57,446 bases of DNA from an uncultured Holophagaceae bacterium. Its GTDB lineage: Bacteria > Acidobacteriota > Holophagae > Holophagales > Holophagaceae. Both the position numbers and the translations under genes were made by a program. The number at the start of each line of letters is the position of its first letter. Positions within the stretch are counted from its first letter, which is position 1. The DNA lies in assembly GCA_903840385.1 (NCBI GenBank), contig CAIMFT010000049.1:1-57446 (forward strand), in the 5' to 3' direction. The notes beneath the pieces were generated by a model. It was given only the letters and a program-made list of their open reading frames with translations. It was not told the DNA's origin and did not search any database. Below are positions 7,456-15,217 of the stretch, one piece after another.

Positions 7456-9141
7456 CTACTTGCGGTAATACGCCCGCACCGCAGCGACGACAGCGGCGGC
7501 GTAGCGCTCGCGGAAGTCGGGGTCCCGCAGGTTCGCGGCGTCGTCTTCGTTGGTGAGGTTGGCCACCTCCACCAGGACCTTGGTGGCGCTGGTGCTGTAG
7601 CGGAGGACGGCGGGCACCCACTTGCCACCGCTGCGGAGGATGACGTTTCGGATGGGACGGTTGGCGTGGACGGGGATGCCCTCGCGCTGCAGGCTGGCCA
7701 GCAGGACCTCGGAGAACTGGCGGCTGCGGGCCTCGCCCTCCAGCTTCTCGCGGCCTGTGAAGGCCACCCGGGCGCTGCGGCGGCCCTCCGCCACGCGGCC
7801 CGCCGAGGCACCGCCCAGGGCGAAGGTGGTGGGCACCTGGGCTGCTCCCGGCACATAGGCCATGGAGCCCCGCGCCGAGGGGTGCAGGCTGTCGGCGTGG
7901 AAGCTGAGGAAGAGGGTCTTCTGCGCATCCCCCTTGGCCTTCCGGAAGGCAGCAAAGAAGTCATTGGCCAGCACCCAGCGCAGGTGGACGCTGACGGCGG
8001 AGGGGCTCTCTCCGTCCACCTGGAAGGGTGGCGTGGTGAGGATCTCCGCCTGGCGGCTGGGGGTGCGGATCTCGTCCCGGGTGCGGAAGCCCAGGCCCGG
8101 ATAGCGGATGGTGCTGCTGACGGCGGCCTCGGTGTCCTGCTCCAGGATGCGGCGCACCCGCATGCTGATGTCGTAGACGAAATCGGACTCCCACACGCCA
8201 TTGGCCCGGGCGCCCGGGTCCACTCCGCCGTGGCCGGCATCCAGGACGATGCGGATACCCTTCAGTTTGGGACCGCCCTCCACCCGGGCCGTGCGGCGCA
8301 CCTCGGCGCGGATCACGCGCTCTTCCGCCAGCTCCGAGCTGCCCTCCGGCTGGAAGGGGCCCGACAGGTACGCCAGGGGAATCCGGATCAGCTGGCCCGG
8401 CTGGATGCTCCGCACATCGGCGATGCCACTGCGGGCGGCGATCTGCTCGGCCAGCTCATTGACACCCTTGGGATCCACCCGATCCGTGTAGCGGATGACC
8501 ACGCTGGAGTAGAGCGCTTCACCCTTGCGCAAGCGGTAGACGGCAAAGCGGCCGTGGCTGTCTTCGCTGTAGGAGAGGAGCGCCCGATAGGCGGCCACCC
8601 GGGCCTCGTCGTCCAGACCGTCCTCGGGCTGGCTGCGGTCCGGCCCCCGCCCCTGCCCGCCGAGATCCTGGGACAGCAGGCTCCGGGGAATGCGCCAGCG
8701 GTCACCCTCCCGCAGCTTCTCTGGCAGGTCCGGGTTCTCCGCCATGAGGCGGTCGTAGTTCTGGCCGTGACCGGCGAAGAGGGCGGCGAGGGTCCACACG
8801 GACTCCAGCTCCGGGTAGCGCACCCGGTGCCGGACCTCCTCCGAGCGCCACTGGTCATCGGGAAAGAGGGCCGCCAGGGCCCAGCGCTTGCCCTCGGGAC
8901 TGAGCAGCTCAAAGGGAATCCAGCCGGAGGGCTCCGCCCCCTTGGCCAGGAAGGCCCGGGGCAGCGCCTTCCCCTCCACGCTGAGGCCCTTGCGGAACTG
9001 CAGGCGGAGGAGGAGGGTCCGACCCTCTGGGGTGGTGGCCTGGGCCAGCACCGGGGTCGGCTCCTGGGGCGCCTGGGCCACCAGCGCCACCGGGCAGAGC
9101 AGTGCCCCCAGGAGGGCGGCCCGGGCTGCTAGGCCTCCCAT
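7456..9141 (-). CDS. N-acetylmuramoyl-L-alanine amidase with LysM-like regions
   Basis: A 561-aa secreted cell-wall hydrolase that cleaves the bond between MurNAc and the peptide stem. It has a signal peptide (about 1-22, ending VALVAQ), two LysM-like stretches (roughly 110-155 and 195-260, each ending in a GxxWRIP or GQLIRIP type strand), and a C-terminal Amidase_3 domain. The zinc ligands are visible as DAGHGGVDPGA (His), the Glu in VWESDF, and SFHADS (His), and the catalytic Glu lies in LVEVANLTN, so the enzyme should be active. An insertion rich in R/E separates the middle of the domain. It is the last gene of the PP2C-rdgC operon; its ATG overlaps the preceding gene by 13 nt. Confidence 0.9.
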   Translation of the reverse strand: MGGLAARAALLGALLCPVALVAQAPQEPTPVLAQATTPEGRTLLLRLQFRKGLSVEGKALPRAFLAKGAEPSGWIPFELLSPEGKRWALAALFPDDQWRSEEVRHRVRYPELESVWTLAALFAGHGQNYDRLMAENPDLPEKLREGDRWRIPRSLLSQDLGGQGRGPDRSQPEDGLDDEARVAAYRALLSYSEDSHGRFAVYRLRKGEALYSSVVIRYTDRVDPKGVNELAEQIAARSGIADVRSIQPGQLIRIPLAYLSGPFQPEGSSELAEERVIRAEVRRTARVEGGPKLKGIRIVLDAGHGGVDPGARANGVWESDFVYDISMRVRRILEQDTEAAVSSTIRYPGLGFRTRDEIRTPSRQAEILTTPPFQVDGESPSAVSVHLRWVLANDFFAAFRKAKGDAQKTLFLSFHADSLHPSARGSMAYVPGAAQVPTTFALGGASAGRVAEGRRSARVAFTGREKLEGEARSRQFSEVLLASLQREGIPVHANRPIRNVILRSGGKWVPAVLRYSTSATKVLVEVANLTNEDDAANLRDPDFRERYAAAVVAAVRAYYRK

Positions 9142-9677
9142 GGCGCCTCGCCCGCCGCGGCCGGTTCACCGGTTAAGCCTGCGCGGACCCAGGCCCGCAT
9201 GGCCTCCTGCAGGCCCTCGGAGTCATCGTTCCGCGCCAGGAGGAAGCGCTGCAGGCGGCGCTCCAGGTGGCCAGCCCCCTCCTCTAGGAGGAAGAGGCGG
9301 TCGTGGAGGCGCTCGTGGGGGGCCTTGCCCGTGCTCGGCGGCAGTTTGAGGGTGCCCATGTCGAGAGTGGCCGCCTGGAGGGTGAACACCCACTCCAGGT
9401 CGCCGGACAGGATGCGGAGCTTCATCTTGCTGGGGCGCATGCCGCGACTGAGGGCCTCGAAGGCCTCGCGGCTCTCCGAGGGGTTGCCCTTGCGGAGGGA
9501 GATCTCCTTCACCTCGCCCCGCTCGGAGACCAGCTGGATGGCATCGTCCACATAGCAGCCAGAGCCATCGCCATCAGCCCCGCTGGAGCCGCTCTCAGTC
9601 ATGCTGCGCATCCACAGCCAGAGGAGGAACTCCTCCCCCAGGAAGCGGCCCTGTTCAATGAGTTCGAGGGGCTTCAC
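9129..9677 (-). CDS. RdgC-family protein, C-terminal half encoded separately
   Basis: About 182 aa from a GTG at 9675-9677, preceded by an excellent AGGAGG 6 nt upstream that sits inside the end of the previous gene. The previous TGA is only 1 nt away. The content matches my recollection of the second half of RdgC-like proteins: LGEEFLLWLW near the start, then EISLRKGNPSESREAFEAL, KMKLRILSGDLEW and TLKLPPS blocks, and a Leu/Arg-rich C-terminal helix ending near FLLARNDD. RdgC binds DNA as a ring and modulates RecA and replication restart. Here the usual single chain is divided between two coupled genes. An upstream TTG at 9698 is a poorer start. Family assignment is by eye. Confidence 0.75.
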   Translation of the reverse strand: MKPLELIEQGRFLGEEFLLWLWMRSMTESGSSGADGDGSGCYVDDAIQLVSERGEVKEISLRKGNPSESREAFEALSRGMRPSKMKLRILSGDLEWVFTLQAATLDMGTLKLPPSTGKAPHERLHDRLFLLEEGAGHLERRLQRFLLARNDDSEGLQEAMRAWVRAGLTGEPAAAGEAPWEA

Positions 9678-9678
9678 C

Positions 9679-10290
9679 TCAGGCCTCCTCAAGCTCAAGA
9701 TCGAGCGGATCGAGGGCCAGCAGGCCCTCCGGGGTCAGGGCGGGACAGAGGCGCCCCGCCAGGATCATGGGCGCCAGGGGCTGCAGCTCGCAGCCAAAGG
9801 ACTTCATGAAGAGGGCCGTGAGGGCGCCCTGGGCCTTGGAGGAGGAGGCGGTGGTCCACAGGGCGCCACCCTTGAGGTCCCAGGCCACTTCCACCACCCG
9901 GGGCGTGGGCAGCACCTTCTGGAGCAGCTCGACCTTCACCTCGTCGGCCAGAGAGATGCGTGCTTCCCGGCCCACGAAGGCCAGATCCTTCTGCTGCATG
10001 AGGTTCTGCAGACGCAGGTCCACATGGGCCCGGAGCAGCGCGGCCGGCACCCGGCGGGTGTCGATGCGCAGGGCGAAGACGGCGTAGCGCTCCTGGCTCA
10101 CCCAGTCGGCGTGCGGAGGCGTGATGAGGGGGTTGCGCCAGTCACACCAGCCCATGCGCTCCTCTTCCAGGCCTTCATGGAAGGGGCGGAACTGGTCCGA
10201 CTCCAGGCCCGCCTGGAGGTCCGCTTCGTCGGGGACCGGCCCCAGCACCACGAATCGTTTGAGGGACACAGTCCCCTGCAGGATGCTCAT
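9679..10290 (-). CDS. RdgC-family protein, N-terminal half encoded separately
   Basis: A 203-aa protein beginning SILQGTVSLKRFVVLG, with RYAVFALRIDTRRVPAALLR, a basic-acidic helix, LLQKVLPTPRVVEVAWD and LWTTASSSKAQGALTALF. This order resembles the N-terminal half of RdgC, including the strand-helix (ALWTTASSSKA) motif where Proteobacterial RdgC has WVDAASAKKA. Its ATG overlaps the stop of the PP2C gene (ATGA at 10287-10290), and its own TGA is 1 nt from the GTG of the C-terminal half. Together the two would give a typical chain of about 385 aa. Whether this is natural gene fission or a single +1 frameshift needs relatives. Confidence 0.75.
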   Translation of the reverse strand: MSILQGTVSLKRFVVLGPVPDEADLQAGLESDQFRPFHEGLEEERMGWCDWRNPLITPPHADWVSQERYAVFALRIDTRRVPAALLRAHVDLRLQNLMQQKDLAFVGREARISLADEVKVELLQKVLPTPRVVEVAWDLKGGALWTTASSSKAQGALTALFMKSFGCELQPLAPMILAGRLCPALTPEGLLALDPLDLELEEA

Positions 10291-11222
10291 GATGCACCGC
10301 CTCCGAAAACAGATCTGAACCAGTGCCAGAGGCCCCGGCGATGCGCCGAGTCAGGAGGGGGCGCCGACCGTGCCGGCACCTCAGGAACCTCAGCAGCCAT
10401 GCCTGGCAGCGGCAGGGCCGGATCATCGAAGGCCAGCAGGACCCCGGTGATGTTGTCTCGTCCGCCGCTGGTCAAGGCCGCATCCACCAGGGTCTGCAGG
10501 ACGCGGTTGGGGTCCGGCTCCCGCTGGAGGAGGGCGAGCAGCAGGTCGTCTGCCACTTCGCCGTGGAGGCCGTCGGAGCAGAGGAGGAGGCGGTCCCCCC
10601 GGTGGATGGTGAAGGTCGACAGCGCCACGCGCAGGGGCTGGGGCGAGCCCAGGGCCTGGGTGATGATGTTCCGGTGCGGGTGGTAGCGGGCCTCTTCGCG
10701 GGTCACCACGCCCACGTTCACCAGGTCGTTCACCAGGGTCTGGTCTTCCGTGATCTGGTGCAGGCGGCCCTTGCGCAGGAGGTAGGCGCGCGAGTCGCCA
10801 ATCTGGGCGAGGTGGGCGCGGCCGGCTAGGCACACGACAGCCGTCAGCGTAGAGCCCATGCCCCGGGCGCTGTGGTCGTGGTGGGAATAGCGCACCACGG
10901 CCTCGCTGGCGGCATGCACAGCATCCTCGAGGGCCTGGGGCAGCTCCGCCTCCAGCACTGGCCGCAGCTCAGGCGCGGCCCAGCGGCTGAAGAGCACCAG
11001 GGCCAGGGCGGCGAGGCCCTCCCGGCTGGCCACTTCCCCGGCGGCAGCGCCCCCCATGCCATCAGCTACGGCCGCCAGCAGACCGGCCTCGCCCTGGGGC
11101 AGGATCCGGCAGGGGCTGTTGAGGATGGGCTCCTCGCCGTCCAGGGCGCTCAGGAGGTAGGCGTCCTCGTTGTTGGCCCGGATCAACCCCGGATGGGTGG
11201 CAGCGGCGTAGTCGATGAGCAT
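10287..11222 (-). CDS. PP2C-family Ser/Thr protein phosphatase
   Basis: A 311-aa metal-dependent phosphatase. Motifs in order: THPGLIRANNEDAYLL, AAVADGMGGAAAGEVASREG, LAQIGDSRAYLLR, LLLCSDGLHGEV and GGRDNITGVLLAF, so all Mg/Mn ligands (Asp and Gly-Asp pairs) are present. A Pro-rich 40-aa tail ending in a Trp/Phe cluster follows and may be a targeting segment. The ATG at 11220-11222 is chosen because the 79 residues upstream in frame look non-coding. It heads an operon with the two RdgC-like genes and the amidase. No kinase gene is adjacent. Confidence 0.92.
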   Translation of the reverse strand: MLIDYAAATHPGLIRANNEDAYLLSALDGEEPILNSPCRILPQGEAGLLAAVADGMGGAAAGEVASREGLAALALVLFSRWAAPELRPVLEAELPQALEDAVHAASEAVVRYSHHDHSARGMGSTLTAVVCLAGRAHLAQIGDSRAYLLRKGRLHQITEDQTLVNDLVNVGVVTREEARYHPHRNIITQALGSPQPLRVALSTFTIHRGDRLLLCSDGLHGEVADDLLLALLQREPDPNRVLQTLVDAALTSGGRDNITGVLLAFDDPALPLPGMAAEVPEVPARSAPPPDSAHRRGLWHWFRSVFGGGAS

Positions 11223-11379
11223 GAGGAGATTGGCCCGGAGCGAAGGCTGGTTGGGGAGGCGAAAGTCGGGCCCTTTCCGTTCATGATAGCGGGAGGAGGA
11301 TCGAATCCATGACCCGAGGCCACGCCCCCAGCGATCTTCCTGGCCGGGACCGCCTCCCCACCGCCCGGGGAGGCCGACC

Positions 11380-12246
11380 ATGACCAGGGCCCTCGGGATC
11401 CTGGGGCCGGGGGTCCTGGGGCGCTCTGCGGCCCAGGCCGCAGCGGAGTGCGGTCTCACCGTTCACCTCCTGGGCCGGGACCTGGGCCACGCCGCCGCCG
11501 GAGTGGCGGCGGTCAACCACCGCTGGGACCGGGCGGTGGCCCTGGGCCGCATGGCCCCTGCAGCCGCGGCCGAGGCGGCCGGGCGACTCGCCCCTGCCGC
11601 CTTTGGTCCCGAGGCCCTGGAGGGCCTCTCTGCGCTCCTGGAGGCCCTCCCGGAGGCCCCTGACCCCAAGGCCCGCGTCCTGGCCGCTGCCGCCCAATGG
11701 GGTGACCCGGACCTCCTGCTCCTCTCTGGCACCTCCTCCCTGCCGATCTCGGACCTGGCCCGCCGGGCGGAGCTGGAAGGGCGGCTGGTGGGCTTCCACC
11801 TCTTTGTGCCCGTGCCGCGCATGGGAGTGGTGGAGCTGGCCGTCCCTGTCGGCACCGCCGCCACCTGGGTGACCCGCGCCCGCTCCCTGGGCGAGGCCCT
11901 GGGCAAGCGGGTGGTGCAGGTGCGGGACCAGCCTGGCTTCGCCGCCGCCCGGATGGCCCTGGCCCAAGGCCTTGAGGCCATGCGGCTGCTGGAGGCTGGC
12001 GTGGCCTCTGCCGAGGACCTGGATGCCCTCATGACCCTGGGCTATGGGCATCCCGTGGGTCCCCTGGAGCTGTCGGACCGGGTCGGTCTGGACCTGCGCC
12101 TGCGCATCGCGGAGGGCCTGGTGGGCAGCGGGGAGAGTCGCTTCCAGGCCCCGGCCCTGTTGCTGGCGCACGTGGCCGAGGGTGAGACTGGAACCCGCTC
12201 CGGCCAGGGCTTCTTCGCCTGGGATGGGCAAGGGAGGCGTTGCTGA
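11380..12246 (+). CDS. 3-hydroxyacyl-CoA dehydrogenase homologue with altered active site
   Basis: A 288-aa protein with the HBDH/HAD architecture: an N-terminal Rossmann loop LGILGPGVLGRSAAQ, the LLSGTSSLPISDLA segment (Ser kept), GFHLFVPVPRMGVVEL (catalytic His kept), and a C-terminal GYGHPVGPLELSDRVGLD helix. The usual Asn of HFFNP is Val (HLFVP), the Asn of PGFxxNR is Ala (PGFAAARM), and the Asn of SNTSS is Gly. Normal dehydrogenase activity is therefore doubtful; it may act on another substrate or be catalytically weak. It starts with GGGAGG 6-7 nt before the ATG and overlaps the next gene by one base (TGATG). Confidence 0.8.
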   Translation: MTRALGILGPGVLGRSAAQAAAECGLTVHLLGRDLGHAAAGVAAVNHRWDRAVALGRMAPAAAAEAAGRLAPAAFGPEALEGLSALLEALPEAPDPKARVLAAAAQWGDPDLLLLSGTSSLPISDLARRAELEGRLVGFHLFVPVPRMGVVELAVPVGTAATWVTRARSLGEALGKRVVQVRDQPGFAAARMALAQGLEAMRLLEAGVASAEDLDALMTLGYGHPVGPLELSDRVGLDLRLRIAEGLVGSGESRFQAPALLLAHVAEGETGTRSGQGFFAWDGQGRRC

Positions 12247-12395
12247 TGGACCCCAAAGTCGTCCTCTACGTCGTGGCAGTGCTCCTCGTGATCTATGTCG
12301 CATATCAGCTCGGAAAGGTGCTCCTGCGGGTCTTGGTCGGCCTCGCCGCCCTGGCTCTGGTAAGCTGGGGCATCTGGAAGATCTTCCTTTCCTGA
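12246..12395 (+). CDS. 49-aa single-pass membrane protein
   Basis: A short gene starting at an ATG that overlaps the dehydrogenase stop (TGATG), so it is probably translationally coupled. The product begins MDPKVVLYVVAVLLVIYVAY and continues with a basic turn (QLGKVLLRV) and a second hydrophobic stretch (LVGLAALALVSWGIWKIFL). It therefore has one long or two short membrane helices, with no charged residues in the core. No family is recognised. Real coding is supported by the coupling, the clean hydrophobic pattern and the following Shine-Dalgarno-led gene. Confidence 0.6.
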   Translation: MDPKVVLYVVAVLLVIYVAYQLGKVLLRVLVGLAALALVSWGIWKIFLS

Positions 12396-12417
12396 CCCGC
12401 CTTCCCGAGGAGCAAGC

Positions 12418-12618
12418 ATGGCCGCCATTTCCTGCACCCATTGCGGCGCTGACCTGACCGCCCCCCAGAGCGTGCGCATCGCCGAGTATCACTTCGGACA
12501 CATGGAGAAAGTGGACGAGGACCCGGGCTTCAAGTACCACATCGAGCAGCCGGACAACTTCACACTGCTCTGCAACAGCTGCAAGCGCCTGGTGCGGACC
12601 CTGCCCATCCCCCGCTAG
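12418..12618 (+). CDS. Small zinc-ribbon protein, 66 aa
   Basis: Begins MAAISCTHCGADLTAP and ends with LLCNSCKRLVRTLPIPR, giving two CxxC knuckles (about residues 6-9 and 52-55) that would hold a structural zinc. A His/Asp-rich middle (EYHFGHMEKVDEDPGF) could add ligands. A GAGGAG lies 6 nt before the ATG. Function unknown; similar ribbons occur in RNA- or protein-binding adaptors. It ends at the strong bidirectional terminator shared with pilQ and is the last gene of the unit starting at 11380. Confidence 0.75.
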   Translation: MAAISCTHCGADLTAPQSVRIAEYHFGHMEKVDEDPGFKYHIEQPDNFTLLCNSCKRLVRTLPIPR

Positions 12619-12627
12619 ACCCTTCGC

Positions 12628-12679
12628 TCAGCCCCAACAAAAAACGGCCCCAGATGGGGCCGTTTTTTGTTGGGGCTGA
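12628..12679. terminator. Bidirectional rho-independent terminator between the zinc-ribbon gene and pilQ
   Basis: A perfect 25-bp inverted repeat (12628-12652 with 12655-12679) has a 2-nt centre. It contains an A6 run on the left and a T6 run on the right of a GC-rich core (CGGCCCC/GGGGCCG), so either strand gives a GC hairpin followed by U6. An outer GACCCT/AGGGTC pair (12618-12623, 12680-12685) extends it. It lies between two convergent genes. Confidence 0.92.
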
Positions 12680-12688
12680 AGGGTCCTG

Positions 12689-14773
12689 CTACTGGCGGAT
12701 GATCCGCGGAGTGATGAAGATCAGCAGCTCGACATTCTTGTCCTGCTTGGTGTTGTTGCGGAACAGGAAGCCAATCAAGGGCAGGTTCGCCAGGAAGGGG
12801 ACCCCGGTCTGCCCGGAGGAGCTGTTGGTGACATAGACGCCGCCCAGCACTGCCGTCCCGCCGTCCCGCACCAGCACCTGGGTCTCGATGGACTTGCGGA
12901 GGATGGTGGGAGTGCCTTGGACCGTGCGGGTGAAGTCCGCCTCGGCCTTCTCGACCTTGAGGTCCATGATGATGGTGCCCTCGTTGGTGATCTGGGGAGT
13001 CACTTCCAAGGAGAGGTTGGCATCGATAAAGGCCACGGTGATGGCACCGCCCTGGGCCCCGCCCTGCTGGGTGGGGTAGGGAATCTTCTCGCCGCTCAGG
13101 ATGGTGGCCTTCTTGTTGTTCTGGGTGACCACCTTGGGGGCTGACACGATCTTGAGGGTCCCCTCAGTCTGCATGGCCTGGAGCACTGCGTTAATGCTGA
13201 AGCGGTTGCTGAGGAAGCTGAGCCAGAGCTCGCCGGCGGGGGCAGTGATGGAGGTGGAGCCATCTTTGCCCGGCGTCCAGGCCACAGCAGCCTGCTGACC
13301 GGAGGCGGGTCGGCTGAGTCCAGTGGTCCCATTCCAGAAGGGGGCCGTGCTGCCCACCCAGGGGGTCGAAGTAGACGTGGTGGTGCTGCTGGTGATGGCG
13401 GCGTTGCCGGAGTTGGCCTGGGGCCACTTCACGCCAAACTCCTGCTGCCAGTTCTTGTTGGCTTCCACCACGCGGGCCTCGATCTGCACCTGCTGGATCT
13501 GCACGTCCAGGGTCTGCAGGAGGTCATCGATGACCCCCATGTTCCGGGGCAGGTCGGTGATGATCAGGGTGGCCGTTCGCTCATCCACAATGGCCGAGCC
13601 CCGCTTGGTCAGCACCTCTTTGAGGATGCGCTGGACTTCGCTCACCTTGGCGTAGGAGAGGGGCCGGGTGATGGTCTGGAGGTCACCGGAAAGAGCCCGG
13701 GTCTCGTCCAGCTTCTTGCGCTCTTCTTCTTCCTTCTGGAGCTTTTCCATCTTGGCGACGCGGAGGACGCTGTTCTGGACCTCCTTGCCCAGGCCGGCAT
13801 TCTTCAGGACCACATCCAGGACCTGATCCCAGGGGGTGTCCGTGAACTTGTAGCCGAAGTTGCCCTGGACGTCGGGGTCCATGACCAGGTTCAGCTTGCC
13901 GGTCTCGGCCAGCACCCGGAGGAACTCGCGGATGTCGGTGTTGGGGAGGTCGATGGTGATCTTGGAGCCGGTGTAGCGGGCATGGGCCTCACCCAGGGTC
14001 CGACCCAGCGGCCGGGACGTGGCAGGCTGGGCCACGGGCTTCTCGGGCTCGGGGACCTGCATGGCCTCCGGAGTGGCGGCTGGCAGGGCGGTTGCGGTCA
14101 CCAGCTGCGGCAGGGCGTGGAAGCTGCTGGCCAGGACTGGAATGGGGGACAGGGCCCGGGGTGTCGCCTTGGGGGCCTCCGGTTCCGCCACCGGGGCAGC
14201 AGTCTCGGCAGGCAGCTTGGCCTCGGCGAGGATGGTCGCATCGAGCACCGGGACCACCACCGGCAAGGGTCCACCCCATGCGGAGGCAGCGGCGGCAGGG
14301 GCCGACAGGGTGCCCAGACGAGCCTGGGTGGGGCCTTCTCCGGGGGTCAGGTCCAGCAGGATGCCCTCCGGGACAACACCCACCAGGACCTGCGTACCGG
14401 GCGCCACCTCGAGGACCAGGCGAGTCACGGGAGTGGGGGCGTCCTTGAACTGGGCCAGGCGAGCCTTGAGGATCAGGGGATGGGCCAGCTGGGCCAGGTC
14501 CTCACGAGTGACCGCAGTGCCGCGCACCACGCCAGGCAGGTCCAGCACCACCCGGTTGGGCTGGGGGAGGACCTGAAGGCCGGGCTTGGCGGCGAGACCC
14601 GGGATGCGCAGCAGGACCCTGGCCCCGGTGCCTTCCGGCTCAAGCGAGGCGGAGACGAGGGTGACCTTGCGGGAGCTGGCCTCCAATACTGGGGCGGCAT
14701 GCAGCGGTCCCGGGTGGATCCCGGCCAGGAGCACGCCCCCTGCAACCAGCAAGGAACTCAGGCGAGCACTCAT
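12689..14773 (-). CDS. pilQ: Type IV pilus secretin PilQ
   Basis: Outer-membrane secretin through which the pilus is extruded, 694 aa. A signal peptide (about 1-26) is followed by an AMIN-like domain (about 30-145), a Pro/Ala-rich linker (about 150-255), a secretin N0/STN domain (ITIDLPNTDIREFLRVLAE onward, about 272-340), an N1 domain with RPLSYAKVSEVQRILKEVL, and the secretin domain (about 435-690) with VQIEARVVEAN and the terminal VLGGVY...LIFITPRII strand. The ATG overlaps the pilP stop (ATGA). It is the last gene of pilMNOPQ and stops just before the perfect hairpin terminator. Confidence 0.95.
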   Translation of the reverse strand: MSARLSSLLVAGGVLLAGIHPGPLHAAPVLEASSRKVTLVSASLEPEGTGARVLLRIPGLAAKPGLQVLPQPNRVVLDLPGVVRGTAVTREDLAQLAHPLILKARLAQFKDAPTPVTRLVLEVAPGTQVLVGVVPEGILLDLTPGEGPTQARLGTLSAPAAAASAWGGPLPVVVPVLDATILAEAKLPAETAAPVAEPEAPKATPRALSPIPVLASSFHALPQLVTATALPAATPEAMQVPEPEKPVAQPATSRPLGRTLGEAHARYTGSKITIDLPNTDIREFLRVLAETGKLNLVMDPDVQGNFGYKFTDTPWDQVLDVVLKNAGLGKEVQNSVLRVAKMEKLQKEEEERKKLDETRALSGDLQTITRPLSYAKVSEVQRILKEVLTKRGSAIVDERTATLIITDLPRNMGVIDDLLQTLDVQIQQVQIEARVVEANKNWQQEFGVKWPQANSGNAAITSSTTTSTSTPWVGSTAPFWNGTTGLSRPASGQQAAVAWTPGKDGSTSITAPAGELWLSFLSNRFSINAVLQAMQTEGTLKIVSAPKVVTQNNKKATILSGEKIPYPTQQGGAQGGAITVAFIDANLSLEVTPQITNEGTIIMDLKVEKAEADFTRTVQGTPTILRKSIETQVLVRDGGTAVLGGVYVTNSSSGQTGVPFLANLPLIGFLFRNNTKQDKNVELLIFITPRIIRQ

Positions 14774-15210
14774 CGTTTACCCTCCTCACGCTTGAATGTC
14801 TTCGTGATGGTCCGGAATACAGAACGGTTGGTGGTGTTCAGTTCCCACTGGCGGAACGTAACGGACTTGTCGCTGATGGCCGTGATCTCGCCATCCTTGA
14901 AGCGGTGGCCAACAGGCAGCCAGCGCACGTTGCCACGAGCATCGGAAACAATGGCCAGGGTCTTGCCGTCCATGCGGATCATCCCCTTGACGGCGATGTC
15001 ATCCAGGGTATCCCCGCCCTCATTGGGCTTCTCGTCCCGGGGGGCGGAGAAGGGATCGCGCTGCATGGCTGGACGGTAGGGGGTGGCCTTGATGAGAGCC
15101 ACGTCCTCGATGGGGGTTGGCGTGGCGGGCTGAGGCGGGGCAGGCTTGGCTGGAGCTTGCGCCAGCAGGGGACCGGCGCAGAGCAGGAGGGTCAGGAGCC
15201 GTGGGGTCAT
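14770..15210 (-). CDS. pilP: Type IV pilus assembly protein PilP
   Basis: A 146-aa periplasmic protein linking the inner-membrane PilN/PilO complex to PilQ. The N-terminus (MTPRLLTLLLCAGPLLAQ) is a signal sequence; Cys at residue 11 is within LLLCAG, a poor lipobox, so lipidation is uncertain. A Pro-rich linker follows, then RDPFSAPRDEK, the canonical entry to the PilP beta-domain, and VKGMIRMDGKTLAIV and WLPVGHRFKDGEITAI strands. The ATG at 15208-15210 is supported by the signal peptide; 48 upstream in-frame codons are rejected. The stop overlaps the pilQ start. Confidence 0.9.
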   Translation of the reverse strand: MTPRLLTLLLCAGPLLAQAPAKPAPPQPATPTPIEDVALIKATPYRPAMQRDPFSAPRDEKPNEGGDTLDDIAVKGMIRMDGKTLAIVSDARGNVRWLPVGHRFKDGEITAISDKSVTFRQWELNTTNRSVFRTITKTFKREEGKR

Positions 15211-15217
15211 GGTCGCC

